From NCBI GenBank assembly GCA_046347945.1, contig JAXMFB010000008.1, positions 62,001 through 126,000 on the forward strand: a DNA stretch of 64,000 nucleotides. Reading direction: 5' to 3'. The notes beneath the pieces are model-generated. The model saw only the letters and a list, made by a program, of their open reading frames with translations. It ran no database searches and was not told where the DNA came from. This document shows positions 17,410 to 27,307 of this stretch, in pieces; the stretch's first letter is position 1, and each line of letters opens with the position of its first letter. The translations under genes and the position numbers were made by a program. The stretch comes from Zeimonas sp046347945. GTDB lineage: Bacteria > Pseudomonadota > Gammaproteobacteria > Burkholderiales > Burkholderiaceae_E.

Positions 17410-18047
17410 CGGTCGCCCTCCGTGCCCAGCGAGTCGAGCTTGAGCTGCACCAGGCGGCGCATCGGGCTATCGGGGGCCAGCGCGTCGAGCGCCTCGCGGT
17501 AGGCCGCGCGCGCCTCGCTGGTCTTGCCCTGCGCGACCAGCAGGTCGCCGCGCCGATCCGCGTATTCGCCGGTGAAGCGCCCGGGCGCTTGCGCCCCGAG
17601 CAGCTTGCCGGCCTCGTCGTAGGCCTTCTCGTCGATGAGCAGCGCTGCGAGCCGCAGGCGCGCAGCGTGGCGGAACTCGTCGTCCTTCGCGTTGGAAACG
17701 GCCCACTCGAGCGTGACCTTCGCAGCCTTGGGGTCGCCGGCCTCCACGTAGGCGCGCGCCGCGACCAGCGCCGCCATCTCGCCGTAGGCGGTGCCGCCGT
17801 ACTGTTCGAACAGCGTGCCCGCCGCCGCGCGCACCTTGTCGACGTCCTTCGCCGACGCCGCCTCGCGCAGCTGCTCGTAGACCGCCGACGCCTGGGCTGC
17901 CTCGCGCACCTGGTACCAGCCCCAGCCGCGCCAGCCCGCCACCGCCAGCGCCGCGACCGCGATCACGGTGACGATGAAGTTGCCGTATTGCTTCCAGAAC
18001 GCCTTCAGGTTCTCGAGCTGTTCCTGCTCTTCGAGGTTGTAGGCCAT
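17406..18047 (-). CDS. YfgM-like TPR membrane protein (SecYEG-associated)
   Basis: A 213-residue protein with a short cytoplasmic N-terminus (MAYNLEEQEQLENLKAFWKQ), one membrane helix (FIVTVIAVAALAVAGWRGWGW), and a periplasmic TPR-like helical domain. This is the YfgM family, which contacts the SecYEG translocon and periplasmic chaperones. Its place between hisS and bamB is conserved, and the ATGA overlap with bamB suggests coupled translation of two envelope-biogenesis proteins. Confidence 0.93.
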   Translation of the reverse strand: MAYNLEEQEQLENLKAFWKQYGNFIVTVIAVAALAVAGWRGWGWYQVREAAQASAVYEQLREAASAKDVDKVRAAAGTLFEQYGGTAYGEMAALVAARAYVEAGDPKAAKVTLEWAVSNAKDDEFRHAARLRLAALLIDEKAYDEAGKLLGAQAPGRFTGEYADRRGDLLVAQGKTSEARAAYREALDALAPDSPMRRLVQLKLDSLGTEGDR

Positions 18048-18062
18048 CGACCGTCCCTGTCC

Positions 18063-19409
18063 CTATTGCCCCGGATCTTCCGGGTTGTCCTGGTTCGCCA
18101 CGATCGCATCGACGACCCACTCGGCCAGCCGATCGATCGCCACCGATTGCTGCGGGCCGGCCGCCCCGGCCTGGCCGGCGCGCAGCCACTTCACCGACAC
18201 CTCGCCCCGCGCGAGCTCGTCGGCGCCGACGATCACCGCGAGTTGCGCGCCGCTAGAGTCGGCACGCTTGAACTGCGACTTGAAGCTGCCCCCGCCGCAG
18301 TGCAGGATCACGTCGAGCCCCGCGTCGCGAAGCCGCTCGGCCGCCTGCAGCGCCGAGTCGAGCGTCTCGTCGCCCTGGTGCACGACGTAGACGTCGCACT
18401 GCGGCTGCGCCGCCGCGTCGCCGCGCGCGCGCATCAGCTCGAGCACCCGCTCGACGCCGATCGCGAACCCGCAGGCCGGAGCGGGCTTGCCGCCCAGCAT
18501 CTCGACCAGCGGATCGTAGCGGCCGCCGCCGCACACCGTGAGCGCCGTGCCGCCGACGTCGGCGACCCATTCGAACACGGTCAGGTTGTAGTAGTCGAGC
18601 CCGCGCACCAGGCGCGGATTGATGCGGAACGGCAGGTTCTGCGAACGCAAGAGCGCCTGCAGCCGCTCGAAATGCGCGAGCGACTCCGGCCCGAGGTAGT
18701 CGATCAGGCGCGGGGCCCCTTCGGCCAGCGCCTGCATCGCGGGGTTCTTGGTGTCGAGGATGCGAAGCGGATTGCTGTGCAGGCGTCGCTGCGCTTCGGC
18801 ATCGAGCGCGTCGCGGTGCGCCTCGAAGTAGCCGATCAGCGCCTCGCGGTGCGCTCGCCGCTCGTGCGACGCGCCCAGCGAGTTGATCTCCAGGCGCACG
18901 CCCTCGAGTCCCAGTTCGTCCCAGAGCCGCTGGCACAGCAGGATGACCTCGGCGTCGGCGTCCGGGCCGGCCATGCCGAGCGCCTCGGCGCCGACCTGGT
19001 GGAACTGCCGATAGCGGCCCTTCTGCGGGCGCTCGTGCCGGAACATCGGCCCCGCATACCAGAGGCGCTTCGGGCCGTCGTAGAGCAGGCTGTGCTCGAT
19101 CACCGCGCGCACGACGCCGGCGGTGTTCTCCGGCCGCAGCGTCAGGTCTTCGCCGTTGAGCGAGTCGGTGAACGAGTACATCTCCTTCTCGACGATGTCG
19201 GTCACCTCGCCGATGCCGCGCACGAAGAGCCGCGTGTGCTCGACGATCGGCGTGCGGACCTGGCTGTAACCGTAGGCGCGCATCGCGCCGGCCACCGCGT
19301 CCTCGAAGCGCCGCCACAGCGGCTCGTCGGCGGGCAGCACGTCGTTCATGCCGCGCACGCCGTTGAGCCTCTCGGGCTGGGTCTTCTTCGTCTGGGTCGT
19401 TCGATCCAT
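18063..19409 (-). CDS. hisS: Histidyl-tRNA synthetase
   Basis: A class II synthetase of 448 residues. It begins RLNGVRGMNDVLPADEPLWRR. Motif 2 is in YAGPMFRHERPQKGRYRQFHQ, the histidine-binding loop is LVRGLDYYNLTVFEW, and motif 3 is GFAIGVERVLELM. The C-terminal anticodon-binding domain is present. The ATG at 19409 was used; an in-frame GTG at 19421 is possible. It is encoded between ispG and yfgM. It is the catalytic paralogue of HisZ at 9563-10792. Confidence 0.97.
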   Translation of the reverse strand: MDRTTQTKKTQPERLNGVRGMNDVLPADEPLWRRFEDAVAGAMRAYGYSQVRTPIVEHTRLFVRGIGEVTDIVEKEMYSFTDSLNGEDLTLRPENTAGVVRAVIEHSLLYDGPKRLWYAGPMFRHERPQKGRYRQFHQVGAEALGMAGPDADAEVILLCQRLWDELGLEGVRLEINSLGASHERRAHREALIGYFEAHRDALDAEAQRRLHSNPLRILDTKNPAMQALAEGAPRLIDYLGPESLAHFERLQALLRSQNLPFRINPRLVRGLDYYNLTVFEWVADVGGTALTVCGGGRYDPLVEMLGGKPAPACGFAIGVERVLELMRARGDAAAQPQCDVYVVHQGDETLDSALQAAERLRDAGLDVILHCGGGSFKSQFKRADSSGAQLAVIVGADELARGEVSVKWLRAGQAGAAGPQQSVAIDRLAEWVVDAIVANQDNPEDPGQ

Positions 19410-19436
19410 GCTGGTCGGCACGCTCGCCGCGCGGCG

Positions 19437-20732
<1,296 letters not shown>

Positions 20733-20736
20733 CGCG

Positions 20737-21873
20737 TCAGTCGATCTTCAGGCGCGCGACGCCCTGGCGCGCGATCGCGCCGAGGTCGATCTCGCGCCCA
20801 TCGTGCTCGAGCCGCACGTGGGCGGCATTGCCGATCACGAGCGAGAAAGGCTTGCGTCCCGCGACTTCCCGTGCGCTGCCTGCGGGCTGGATACCGTGGA
20901 GCATGAGCTTGCCGTCGGCGTCGCGCACCTCGACCCAGGACTCGCGCTCGAAGCGAAACCGAAGCGGCGCGCCGGGGCCCGTCGCTGCGGCGCCGGCCGC
21001 CGTGGCAGCGGCGCCGGCACGCGGCGCCGCCGAAGAGGCGGAAGCATCCCGAGAGGCGGAAGCATCCCGATCCGGCGACTCGGCCGCGCCGCCGGCCCCG
21101 GCCGCGCCACGCTCGGCGGCAGGCGTCGAAGCACCCGCCGTCGCGCCAACGACCGGCAGCGGCGCACCCGGCGACGACTGCGCTGCAGGCGAAGACGTCG
21201 GCGACTGTGCGGTCGCCGCCGACGGCAAGGGATCGGTCGACGACGCTGGCTGGTTCGGCGCCGATGGTTCGGCGCCAGGCGCGGCGGGCGGCTTCAGCGG
21301 CACGCTCTCGATTGCGCGCCCCGGCGCGCCGGCACCGGTGGGGCCCCCTTCGAGCACGCGCGACCACTCGGCCCCGCGCCCGAAGTACATCGCGATCGCG
21401 ATCACGCCGAGGACGCCGAGCAGGATCCAGGTGAGCCGGCTGCCCGAACCGCCGTTGTCGAATCCGAGCGCACCGTGCCTGGGAAGCGGCGCATCGAGGG
21501 ATGCCGACGGTCGCAGTTCGGCTGCCCGGACCGCGCCTCCGATCGAGGAGATCAGCGGCTCGACGTCGGCCTGCAGCGCCTTGCCGTAGGCGCGGAGCGC
21601 GCCGCGCACGAACGCCTGCCCGGGCAGCGTGCCCCAGTCGCCGCGCTCGATGGCCTCGATCTGCTTCGCACCCATCCCGAGCTTGGAAGCGAGATCGGCG
21701 ACCGACCAGCCCCGCGTCTCGCGCGCGGCGGCGAGTTGCGCCGCGGTCTCGATCGTCGGCGCCGATGCCTGGGCCGCAGCGGCCGCGGCCCCCCCGTTCT
21801 CCGGCGCCGGACGCACCGACCCCTCGGCGCTGGCGGCGCCGGGGATCAGGTCGGTCTGGCTCGGGTCGGACAT
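20737..21873 (-). CDS. rodZ: Cytoskeletal protein RodZ
   Basis: A 378-residue bitopic protein that links MreB to the cell-wall machinery. After an Ala/Pro-rich start comes the Xre-type HTH (LAAARETRGWSVADLASKLG through IERGDWGTLPGQAFVRGALR). A membrane helix follows (LTWILLGVLGVIAIAMYFG), then a long Ala/Ser/Pro-rich periplasmic linker and a C-terminal DUF4115 beta domain (RFRFERESWVEVRDADGKL). The HTH aromatic residues used for MreB contact lie in the expected region. It is encoded four bases after pilW. Confidence 0.95.
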   Translation of the reverse strand: MSDPSQTDLIPGAASAEGSVRPAPENGGAAAAAAQASAPTIETAAQLAAARETRGWSVADLASKLGMGAKQIEAIERGDWGTLPGQAFVRGALRAYGKALQADVEPLISSIGGAVRAAELRPSASLDAPLPRHGALGFDNGGSGSRLTWILLGVLGVIAIAMYFGRGAEWSRVLEGGPTGAGAPGRAIESVPLKPPAAPGAEPSAPNQPASSTDPLPSAATAQSPTSSPAAQSSPGAPLPVVGATAGASTPAAERGAAGAGGAAESPDRDASASRDASASSAAPRAGAAATAAGAAATGPGAPLRFRFERESWVEVRDADGKLMLHGIQPAGSAREVAGRKPFSLVIGNAAHVRLEHDGREIDLGAIARQGVARLKID

Positions 21874-21877
21874 CGCG

Positions 21878-22720
21878 TCAGTCGCCGAACTTGCCGGCGG
21901 CGAGCAACCCGGCCTCGGGCGACGTCGGGAAGCGCCGCTTCAGCTGAGCGCCGAGACTCGCCTCGCCCTCGCGGTCTGCCCGTGCCCGCGCGACCCTCAG
22001 CGCGAGCCACAGCGTCTGCGCGGACGGCTCGTAGGTGCTCAGCAGCCGCTTCGAGTAGAAGTGCGCGCGCTCGAGGTCGCGGCGCTTCAAGTACAGCTCG
22101 CCCAGGTTGAACATGGCGACCGCGTTCGACGGGTCGACCTGGAAGGCACGCTGGAAATAGCCCTCGGCCGCAGCCTCGTCGCCGAGCCGCATCGAGCAGA
22201 TGCCGGCGTTGTGCAGCGGCTTGGCCGGCGTCGCGTACAGCGGATCCTTCAGGGCGCGCAGGAAGAAGTCGATCGACTTGCGCTCGCGGCCCGTCTGGCA
22301 CAGGAACCAGCCGTAATTGTTGTTCAGGTCGGGGTCGCCGGGGGCGAGCTGCAGGCCGCGCTGGAAACTGTCCTCGGCGCGATCGAGATCGCCGAGATCG
22401 CGATAGACCAGGCCGAGCACGCCGTAGGCCGCCGCGTAGCCCGGGTCGACCTCGAGGGCGTGACGCAGCTCGTCGAGCGCCACGTTGAAATTGCCCTGCT
22501 GGTAGTAGTTCGCGGCCAGCTCGAGCCTGATGCGCGCGCGACGCCTCTGCTCGGTCTCGTTGGTCGACTGCGGAATCACCGCGGCGACCTGGCTGTCGGT
22601 CGGCGCCGGCGAGTTGCCGTCGGTCGCGCAGCCGGCCAGTGCGGCGCCGGCCAGCAGCACTGCCATCCATCGGGCCCCGACGAGGCCCTTGATCGTCCGG
22701 CCGGTCGTCGCCGTATTCAT
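21878..22720 (-). CDS. pilW: Type IV pilus biogenesis lipoprotein PilW/PilF
   Basis: A 280-residue outer-membrane lipoprotein (lipobox LAGC) with about six TPR units, for example ALDELRHALEVDPGYAAAYG and AEDSFQRGLQLAPGDPDLNN. PilF/PilW is the pilotin that brings the PilQ secretin to the outer membrane. The gene overlaps rlmN by four bases (ATGA) and precedes rodZ. Its presence fits the Pil-Chp chemosensory cluster at 31-38 kb, implying that the organism makes type IV pili. Confidence 0.94.
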   Translation of the reverse strand: MNTATTGRTIKGLVGARWMAVLLAGAALAGCATDGNSPAPTDSQVAAVIPQSTNETEQRRRARIRLELAANYYQQGNFNVALDELRHALEVDPGYAAAYGVLGLVYRDLGDLDRAEDSFQRGLQLAPGDPDLNNNYGWFLCQTGRERKSIDFFLRALKDPLYATPAKPLHNAGICSMRLGDEAAAEGYFQRAFQVDPSNAVAMFNLGELYLKRRDLERAHFYSKRLLSTYEPSAQTLWLALRVARARADREGEASLGAQLKRRFPTSPEAGLLAAGKFGD

Positions 22721-23901
22721 TGCGCCTCCGCTGGCTGCCTGCCGCGCTTGCCGGCCGGGCGCATCGCGCGTGCTTCCCGGCCGCCGGCGGGGACCGACCG
22801 GCCCGCGGCGCGGGCCGTGCGCTCGCCGAGCCGGGTGCGGTCCTGCACTTCGCCCGCGAGCTGCCCGCAAGCCGCATCGATGTCGTCGCCGCGGGTGCGG
22901 CGGATCGTCGTCACGATGCCGGCATCCGTGAGCCGCTGTGCGAAGCGCCGGATCCGCTCGGCGGGCGAGCGCCGCAGGCCGGAGTTCGGAAACGGATTGA
23001 ACGGGATCAGGTTGAACTTGCACGGCACGTCGCGCACCAGCGCGAGCAGTCGCTCGGCATGCCGGTCGCTGTCGTTGACGCCGTCGAGCATCACGTACTC
23101 GAACGTGATGAAGTCGCGCGGCGCCCGCTCGAGGTAGCGACGGCACGCCGCCATCAGCTCGGCCAACGGGTACTTGCGGTTCAGCGGCACGAGTTCGTCG
23201 CGCAGCGCGTCGTCCGGTGCGTGCAGCGACACCGCCAGCGCCACCGGGCAGTCGTCGCGCAGCCGGTCGATCATCGGCACGACGCCGGAGGTAGACACCG
23301 TGACCCGGCGCCGCGAGAGGCCGTAGGCGTTGTCGTCGAGCATGATGCGCAGCGCGGTCAGCGTCGCCGCGTAGTTCTGCAGCGGCTCGCCCATCCCCAT
23401 GAACACCACGTTGGTGATCGGACGCTCGCCGCGCGCGCGCTGCGCCGGGTCGCCGGCGCCCAGCGCCCGATTGGCGTGCCACAGCTGCGCGACGATCTCG
23501 TGCGCCGCCAGGTTGCGCGAAAAGCCCTGCTTGCCGGTCGAGCAGAACAGGCAGTTGACCGCGCAGCCGGCCTGCGTGGAGATGCACAGCGTACCGCGGT
23601 CGGCCTCGGGGATGTAGACGGTCTCGACGGCGTTGCCCGCGCCGACGTCGAGCAGCCACTTGCGGGTGCCGTCGGCCGACATGTTGTCGGCAATGACCGC
23701 CGGCGCGGCGACGCAGGCGCTGCGCTCGAGCACCTCGCGGAAATCCCGGGCGAGGTCGGTCATCGCCTGGAAGTCGTGCTCGCCGCGCTGGTGGATCCAG
23801 CGCATCAGTTGGCGCGCGCGGAAGGGCTTCTGCCCCCAGTCGGCGCAGCGCTGCGCCAATCCGTCAGCGTCCAGCCCGAGCAGGTTGACAATCTCGCTCA
23901 T
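22717..23901 (-). CDS. rlmN: Dual-specificity RNA methyltransferase RlmN
   Basis: A 394-residue radical-SAM enzyme that methylates C2 of A2503 in 23S rRNA and A37 in some tRNAs. The cluster motif is CAVNCLFCS. The methyl-carrying Cys lies near the C-terminus in DIDAACGQL, and the second catalytic Cys is in the conserved region GVVPMID/AVSLHAPDD. A basic Ala/Gly/Arg-rich tail of about 35 residues is longer than usual. It sits between ndk and pilW. Confidence 0.97.
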   Translation of the reverse strand: MSEIVNLLGLDADGLAQRCADWGQKPFRARQLMRWIHQRGEHDFQAMTDLARDFREVLERSACVAAPAVIADNMSADGTRKWLLDVGAGNAVETVYIPEADRGTLCISTQAGCAVNCLFCSTGKQGFSRNLAAHEIVAQLWHANRALGAGDPAQRARGERPITNVVFMGMGEPLQNYAATLTALRIMLDDNAYGLSRRRVTVSTSGVVPMIDRLRDDCPVALAVSLHAPDDALRDELVPLNRKYPLAELMAACRRYLERAPRDFITFEYVMLDGVNDSDRHAERLLALVRDVPCKFNLIPFNPFPNSGLRRSPAERIRRFAQRLTDAGIVTTIRRTRGDDIDAACGQLAGEVQDRTRLGERTARAAGRSVPAGGREARAMRPAGKRGRQPAEAQ

Positions 23902-23948
23902 CCGGACTCGCTCGTCATGGTGACGCCGGAACAGGGACTCCCGCGAGC

Positions 23949-24374
23949 TTAGCGCGAATGGACGTCGAGCGCCGCGAAGAAGAACGCCACTTCGGCGCGC
24001 GCCGTCTCGGCGCCGTCGGAGCCGTGCACCGCGTTGGCGTCGATGCTGTCGGCGAAGTCGGCGCGGATCGTGCCCGGCGCGGCCTTCTTCGGATCGGTGG
24101 CGCCCATCAGGTCGCGGTTCTTCTGGATGGCGTTCTCGCCTTCGAGCACCTGGATCATGACCGGCCCGGAGGTCATGAACTCGACCAGGTCCTTGAAGAA
24201 AGGACGCTCCCGATGCACGGCGTAGAAAGCCCCCGCCTGCTCGCGGGACAAATGCATCATCCGCGCGGCGATGACCTTCAGGCCAGCGCCTTCGAAACGC
24301 GAATAGATCTGGCCAATGACGTTCTTGGCCACGGCATCCGGCTTGATGATGGAGAGGGTCCGTTCGACAGCCAT
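23949..24374 (-). CDS. ndk: Nucleoside diphosphate kinase
   Basis: A 141-residue enzyme that transfers the gamma phosphate from ATP to other NDPs. It begins AVERTLSIIKPDAVAKNVIG. The active-site His is in NAVHGSDG and the nucleotide site in GATDPKKAAPGTIR. It is the most upstream gene of the minus-strand run that reaches to 7.7 kb, so its promoter probably lies in the AT-richer region 24.5-24.65 kb and may drive much of that run. Confidence 0.98.
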   Translation of the reverse strand: MAVERTLSIIKPDAVAKNVIGQIYSRFEGAGLKVIAARMMHLSREQAGAFYAVHRERPFFKDLVEFMTSGPVMIQVLEGENAIQKNRDLMGATDPKKAAPGTIRADFADSIDANAVHGSDGAETARAEVAFFFAALDVHSR

Positions 24375-24784
24375 TTGGTTTCCCGAAGGTCGGAAGTGGT
24401 GAAAATCGCTGGACTGATATCCGGGGAAGCGCCGCCCACCCGTCCCGGCCGGCGGCTGCGGCCTCGGCGCTCGACGGGTCGCCGGCCCCCGAATGAAACA
24501 GGTCGCAGACTGGTCAGGGCCTGGAATATCCAGCAAAAATATCAAGCAAAATGAGTGACTTGGGTCACTCAATTATGCCAGTTTCTCAGCATTTGGCCAG
24601 CGTTTGGCCATACTTTGGCCATACTCAAGTTAACTTGTAAGTTTAACACAGCCCGCTGACAAAAGCTCTGTACCGGGCAGCGGCCGGCTGGCATGATGCC
24701 GGACGTTGCGGCAGGAGACCTTCGTCCCCATGTCCGGTCGAGACTTACTGGCCGACGCCGGCCGCTTATCTGGAGGCAACACGC
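24375..24784. promoter_or_regulatory. Divergent intergenic region with three symmetric elements
   Basis: This 410-base gap between ndk (minus) and the Bax-inhibitor gene (plus) contains no coding frame that I believe. Its middle part is clearly richer in A/T than its surroundings. It holds an inverted repeat, TGAGTGAC-TTGG-GTCACTCA (24552-24571). It also holds three TTTGGCCA boxes spaced exactly 11 bases apart (24592-24599, 24603-24610, 24614-24621) and a 12-base palindrome, CAAGTTAACTTG (24626-24637). These look like protein-binding sites controlling one or both genes. No clear -35/-10 pair could be fixed. Confidence 0.55.
24592..24621. repeat. Three TTTGGCCA boxes at 11-base period
   Basis: The octamer TTTGGCCA occurs at 24592, 24603 and 24614, so the boxes lie on one face of the helix. 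The last two also share the following TAC. The core TGGCCA is itself palindromic. Phased short repeats next to a palindrome are typical of a cooperative transcription-factor site; no family could be assigned. Confidence 0.7.
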
Positions 24785-25498
24785 ATGGCATACGAGCAAA
24801 ACCAACTGGGCACGCGCGGGTTCGGCGCAACGGGAGGCGTCCTCGAGACCGCCAGCAGCCGTAACCGGGTTCTCCGCAATACCTACTGGCTGCTCGCGCT
24901 GTCGATGGTTCCCACGGTGCTGGGCGCCTGGATCGGCGTGCAGACCGGCTTCCGGTTCTTCGCCGGCTCGCCGTTCGTCGGCCTGCTGGTGTTCCTCGGC
25001 GTCGCGTTCGGCTTCTTCTACGCGATCGAGCGCTTCAAGAACAGCGGCATCGGCGTCGCCCTGCTGCTCGGCTTCACCTTCTTCATGGGCCTGATGCTGT
25101 CGCGGCTCGTCGGCGCGGTGCTCGGCTTCTCGAACGGCGCCAGCCTGGTCATGACCGCATTCGGAGGCACCGCAGCGATCTTCGCCGTCATGGCCACCGT
25201 CGCAACCGTCTCCAGGCGCGATTTCAGCGGCATGGGCAAGTGGCTGTTCATCGGCTTCATGGTGGTGTTCGTCGCCGCCATCGCCAACATCTGGCTGCAG
25301 ATGCCCGCCCTCACGCTCACGATCTCCACGCTGGCCGTGCTGATCTTCTCGGCCTTCATCCTGTACGACCTGCAGCGCGTGGTGAACGGCGGCGAGACCA
25401 ACTACGTCAGCGCGACGCTGTCGGTCTACCTGAGCATCTACAACGTGTTCAGCAACCTGCTGATGCTGCTCGGCGTCCTGGGCGGCGACCGCGACTGA
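24785..25498 (+). CDS. Bax inhibitor-1 (YccA/YbhL) family membrane protein
   Basis: A 237-residue inner-membrane protein with about seven hydrophobic helices, including WLLALSMVPTVLGAWIGV, VTAFGG-like segments and ISTLAVLIFSAFILYDLQRVVNGGETNYVSATLSVYL. The last stretch carries the acidic Asp and the conserved C-terminal signature of the BI-1 family. The bacterial relative YccA interacts with FtsH, whose modulators HflK and HflC are encoded upstream in this window; others are pH-sensitive calcium leak channels. GGAGG seven bases before the ATG sets the start. Confidence 0.92.
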   Translation: MAYEQNQLGTRGFGATGGVLETASSRNRVLRNTYWLLALSMVPTVLGAWIGVQTGFRFFAGSPFVGLLVFLGVAFGFFYAIERFKNSGIGVALLLGFTFFMGLMLSRLVGAVLGFSNGASLVMTAFGGTAAIFAVMATVATVSRRDFSGMGKWLFIGFMVVFVAAIANIWLQMPALTLTISTLAVLIFSAFILYDLQRVVNGGETNYVSATLSVYLSIYNVFSNLLMLLGVLGGDRD

Positions 25499-25517
25499 CG
25501 CGGCCCCTTCCCGCTTC

Positions 25518-25538
25518 AGGCCGCCCACCGGGCGGCCT
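25518..25538 (+). terminator. Likely terminator after the Bax-inhibitor gene
   Basis: AGGCCGCCC (25518-25526) and GGGCGGCCT (25530-25538) form a perfect nine-pair stem with a three-base loop, 20 bases after the stop codon. The T-tract is poor, so termination efficiency is uncertain. Confidence 0.6.
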
Positions 25539-25540
25539 TC

Positions 25541-25933
25541 GCATTCCGGGGATCGGCGGCGCGGGGTGCGCGGCCGGTCGGCCTGGCGCCGCGGCCGCCG
25601 CGTGCGGGGGCGGCCACGCGCAACGCCTCGCGCCGGCCGGGCGCGGCGAGGCCCGGCCCGCTGCGCGGCCCTCGACAAGCCGAGCGCCACCGAAAGCAGG
25701 CTTGCGGGACCCGACGCCGTCGGGCGCGCAGCGCCCGTCGGCCGCGGGTGCAAGCCTGCGAGGTGGGCGAGGAAGCCCCGCGAAGCGGGGCCGCAGTCGT
25801 GGGCCGCGCAGCGGGCCGGGCCTCGCCGCGCCCGGCCGGCGCGAGGCGTTGCGCGCGTGGCCGCCTCGCACGCGGCGGCCGCGGCGCCAGGCCCGGCCGG
25901 CCGCGCGCCCCGCGCCGCCGATCCCCGGAATGC
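25541..25933. repeat. Large nested inverted repeat between convergent genes
   Basis: The left arm (25541-25670, 130 bases) and the right arm (25802-25933, 132 bases) are reverse complements except for three substitutions and three short gaps. The 131-base centre contains a second imperfect inverted repeat with ends GCAGGCTTGC (25696-25705) and GCAAGCCTGC (25750-25759), and a hairpin GCCCCGC-GAA-GCGGGGC (25775-25791). It fills the space between the Bax-inhibitor gene and rlmD, and no coding frame is credible here. In plus-strand RNA all three substitutions become G-U pairs. It could be a double-ended terminator, an RNA element, or a palindromic mobile repeat. Confidence 0.9.
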
Positions 25934-25936
25934 CGC

Positions 25937-27307
25937 CTACGCCGGCCCGCTGGACGGCTCGAACACCGCCATGGACTCGACGTGCGAAGTCTGCGGAAAC
26001 ATGTCGACCGCCCCTGCCGCCGTCATGACGAACCCGCCCTGGTGCACCAGGATCGCCGCATCGCGCGCCAGCGTCGCGGGGTTGCACGACACGTACACCA
26101 CCCGCACCGGCTTGCCGGGATCGGCGGCGAGCGCCTTGGCCACCTCGAGCGCGCCTTCGCGCGGCGGATCGATGAGCACCCGGTCGAAGCGACCGAGCGC
26201 ACGAAACCCGGCCGCTCCCTCGTCGAACAGGTTCGCGGCGCGGAACGTCGTGCGATCGCCCAGTCCGTTGAGGAGCGCGTTGCGCTGCGCGCGCCGCACC
26301 AGCGTCTCGCTGCCCTCGACGCCGACCACTTCGCGGGCGCGCCGCGCCAGCGGCAGCGAGAAGTTGCCGAGCCCGCAGAACAGGTCGGCGACCCGATCGT
26401 CCGGTTGCGGCTCGAGCAGGCGAATCGCCCGCGACACCAGCACCTCGTTGATGCGGTGGTTGACCTGCGTGAAATCGGTCGGCCGAAACGGCATCGCGAC
26501 GTCGAACTCGCGCAGCCGGTAGGCGAGCTGCGAATCGCCGTCGCTGTCCGCCGGCCGGCCGTCGGCAGTGCACAGCAGTTCAATCGAGTCCGGCCCCTTC
26601 GGCTGCAGCCACAGCTCGACGTGCTCGCGGGCCGCGAACTCCAGCAGGCGCGATCGGTCCTGCGCGCCGGGTGCGTCGAGCACGCGCAGCACCAGTGCGA
26701 CCAGCAGGCCTGCATCGTGCTCGCCCACCGCCACTTCGACCTGCGGCAGGCGCTCGCGCAGGCTCAGGCCGCCCACGAGTTCGCGCAGCGGGAGGAGCAG
26801 ATCCGACACGCGCGACGGCAGCACGTGGCACTCGCGCATGTCGGCCACGTAGCTCGATCCGCGCTCGTGGAAGCCGACCAGCACGCCGCCCTTCTTCGGC
26901 ACGTGGCGCACCGACAGGCGGGCGCGATAGCGATAGCCCCAGACCGGGCCGGCGAGGGGCCTCAGGATCGACCCGGGCCGCACCTTGCCGATGTGCCAGA
27001 GCTGGTCTTCGAGCGCACGCTGCTTGATCGCCAGTTGCGCGCCCGGCTCGAGGTGCTGCATCGAGCAGCCGCCGCAGACGCCGAAATGCGGGCACCGCGG
27101 CGCCACCCGGGAAGGCGATTCGCGCAGCACCGCGACGGTCTGCGCGACGTCGAAGCGCGGCTTGCGGCGCACCAGCGTCGCGTGCACGCGCTCGCCGGGC
27201 AACGCACCGCGCACGAACACCACCTTGCCCTCGTGATGAGCGACGCCGTTCGCCTCGAGATCGAGCGAAGCGATGTCCAGCGTCAGCGGCTCGCCGGCCG
27301 CGCTCAC
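25937..27307 (-). CDS. rlmD: 23S rRNA (uracil-C5)-methyltransferase RlmD
   Basis: A TrmA/RumA-family enzyme of 456 residues that methylates U1939 of 23S rRNA. An N-terminal TRAM domain (LTLDIASLDLEANGVAHHEGKVVFV) is followed by the [4Fe-4S] motif CPHFGVCGGCSMQH. The SAM site is in VADLFCGLGNFSLPLA, and the catalytic Cys is in YVSCNPATLARD. The start is GTG at 27307, overlapping the preceding exonuclease stop as GTGA, which indicates translational coupling. Confidence 0.95.
   Translation of the reverse strand: MSAAGEPLTLDIASLDLEANGVAHHEGKVVFVRGALPGERVHATLVRRKPRFDVAQTVAVLRESPSRVAPRCPHFGVCGGCSMQHLEPGAQLAIKQRALEDQLWHIGKVRPGSILRPLAGPVWGYRYRARLSVRHVPKKGGVLVGFHERGSSYVADMRECHVLPSRVSDLLLPLRELVGGLSLRERLPQVEVAVGEHDAGLLVALVLRVLDAPGAQDRSRLLEFAAREHVELWLQPKGPDSIELLCTADGRPADSDGDSQLAYRLREFDVAMPFRPTDFTQVNHRINEVLVSRAIRLLEPQPDDRVADLFCGLGNFSLPLARRAREVVGVEGSETLVRRAQRNALLNGLGDRTTFRAANLFDEGAAGFRALGRFDRVLIDPPREGALEVAKALAADPGKPVRVVYVSCNPATLARDAAILVHQGGFVMTAAGAVDMFPQTSHVESMAVFEPSSGPA

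Noticed and set aside
25541..25933. CRISPR array or transposon ends
   Set aside because: There is one inverted pair rather than regularly spaced direct repeats. No transposase and no convincing target-site duplication were seen at the outer ends, so I list it only as an inverted repeat.
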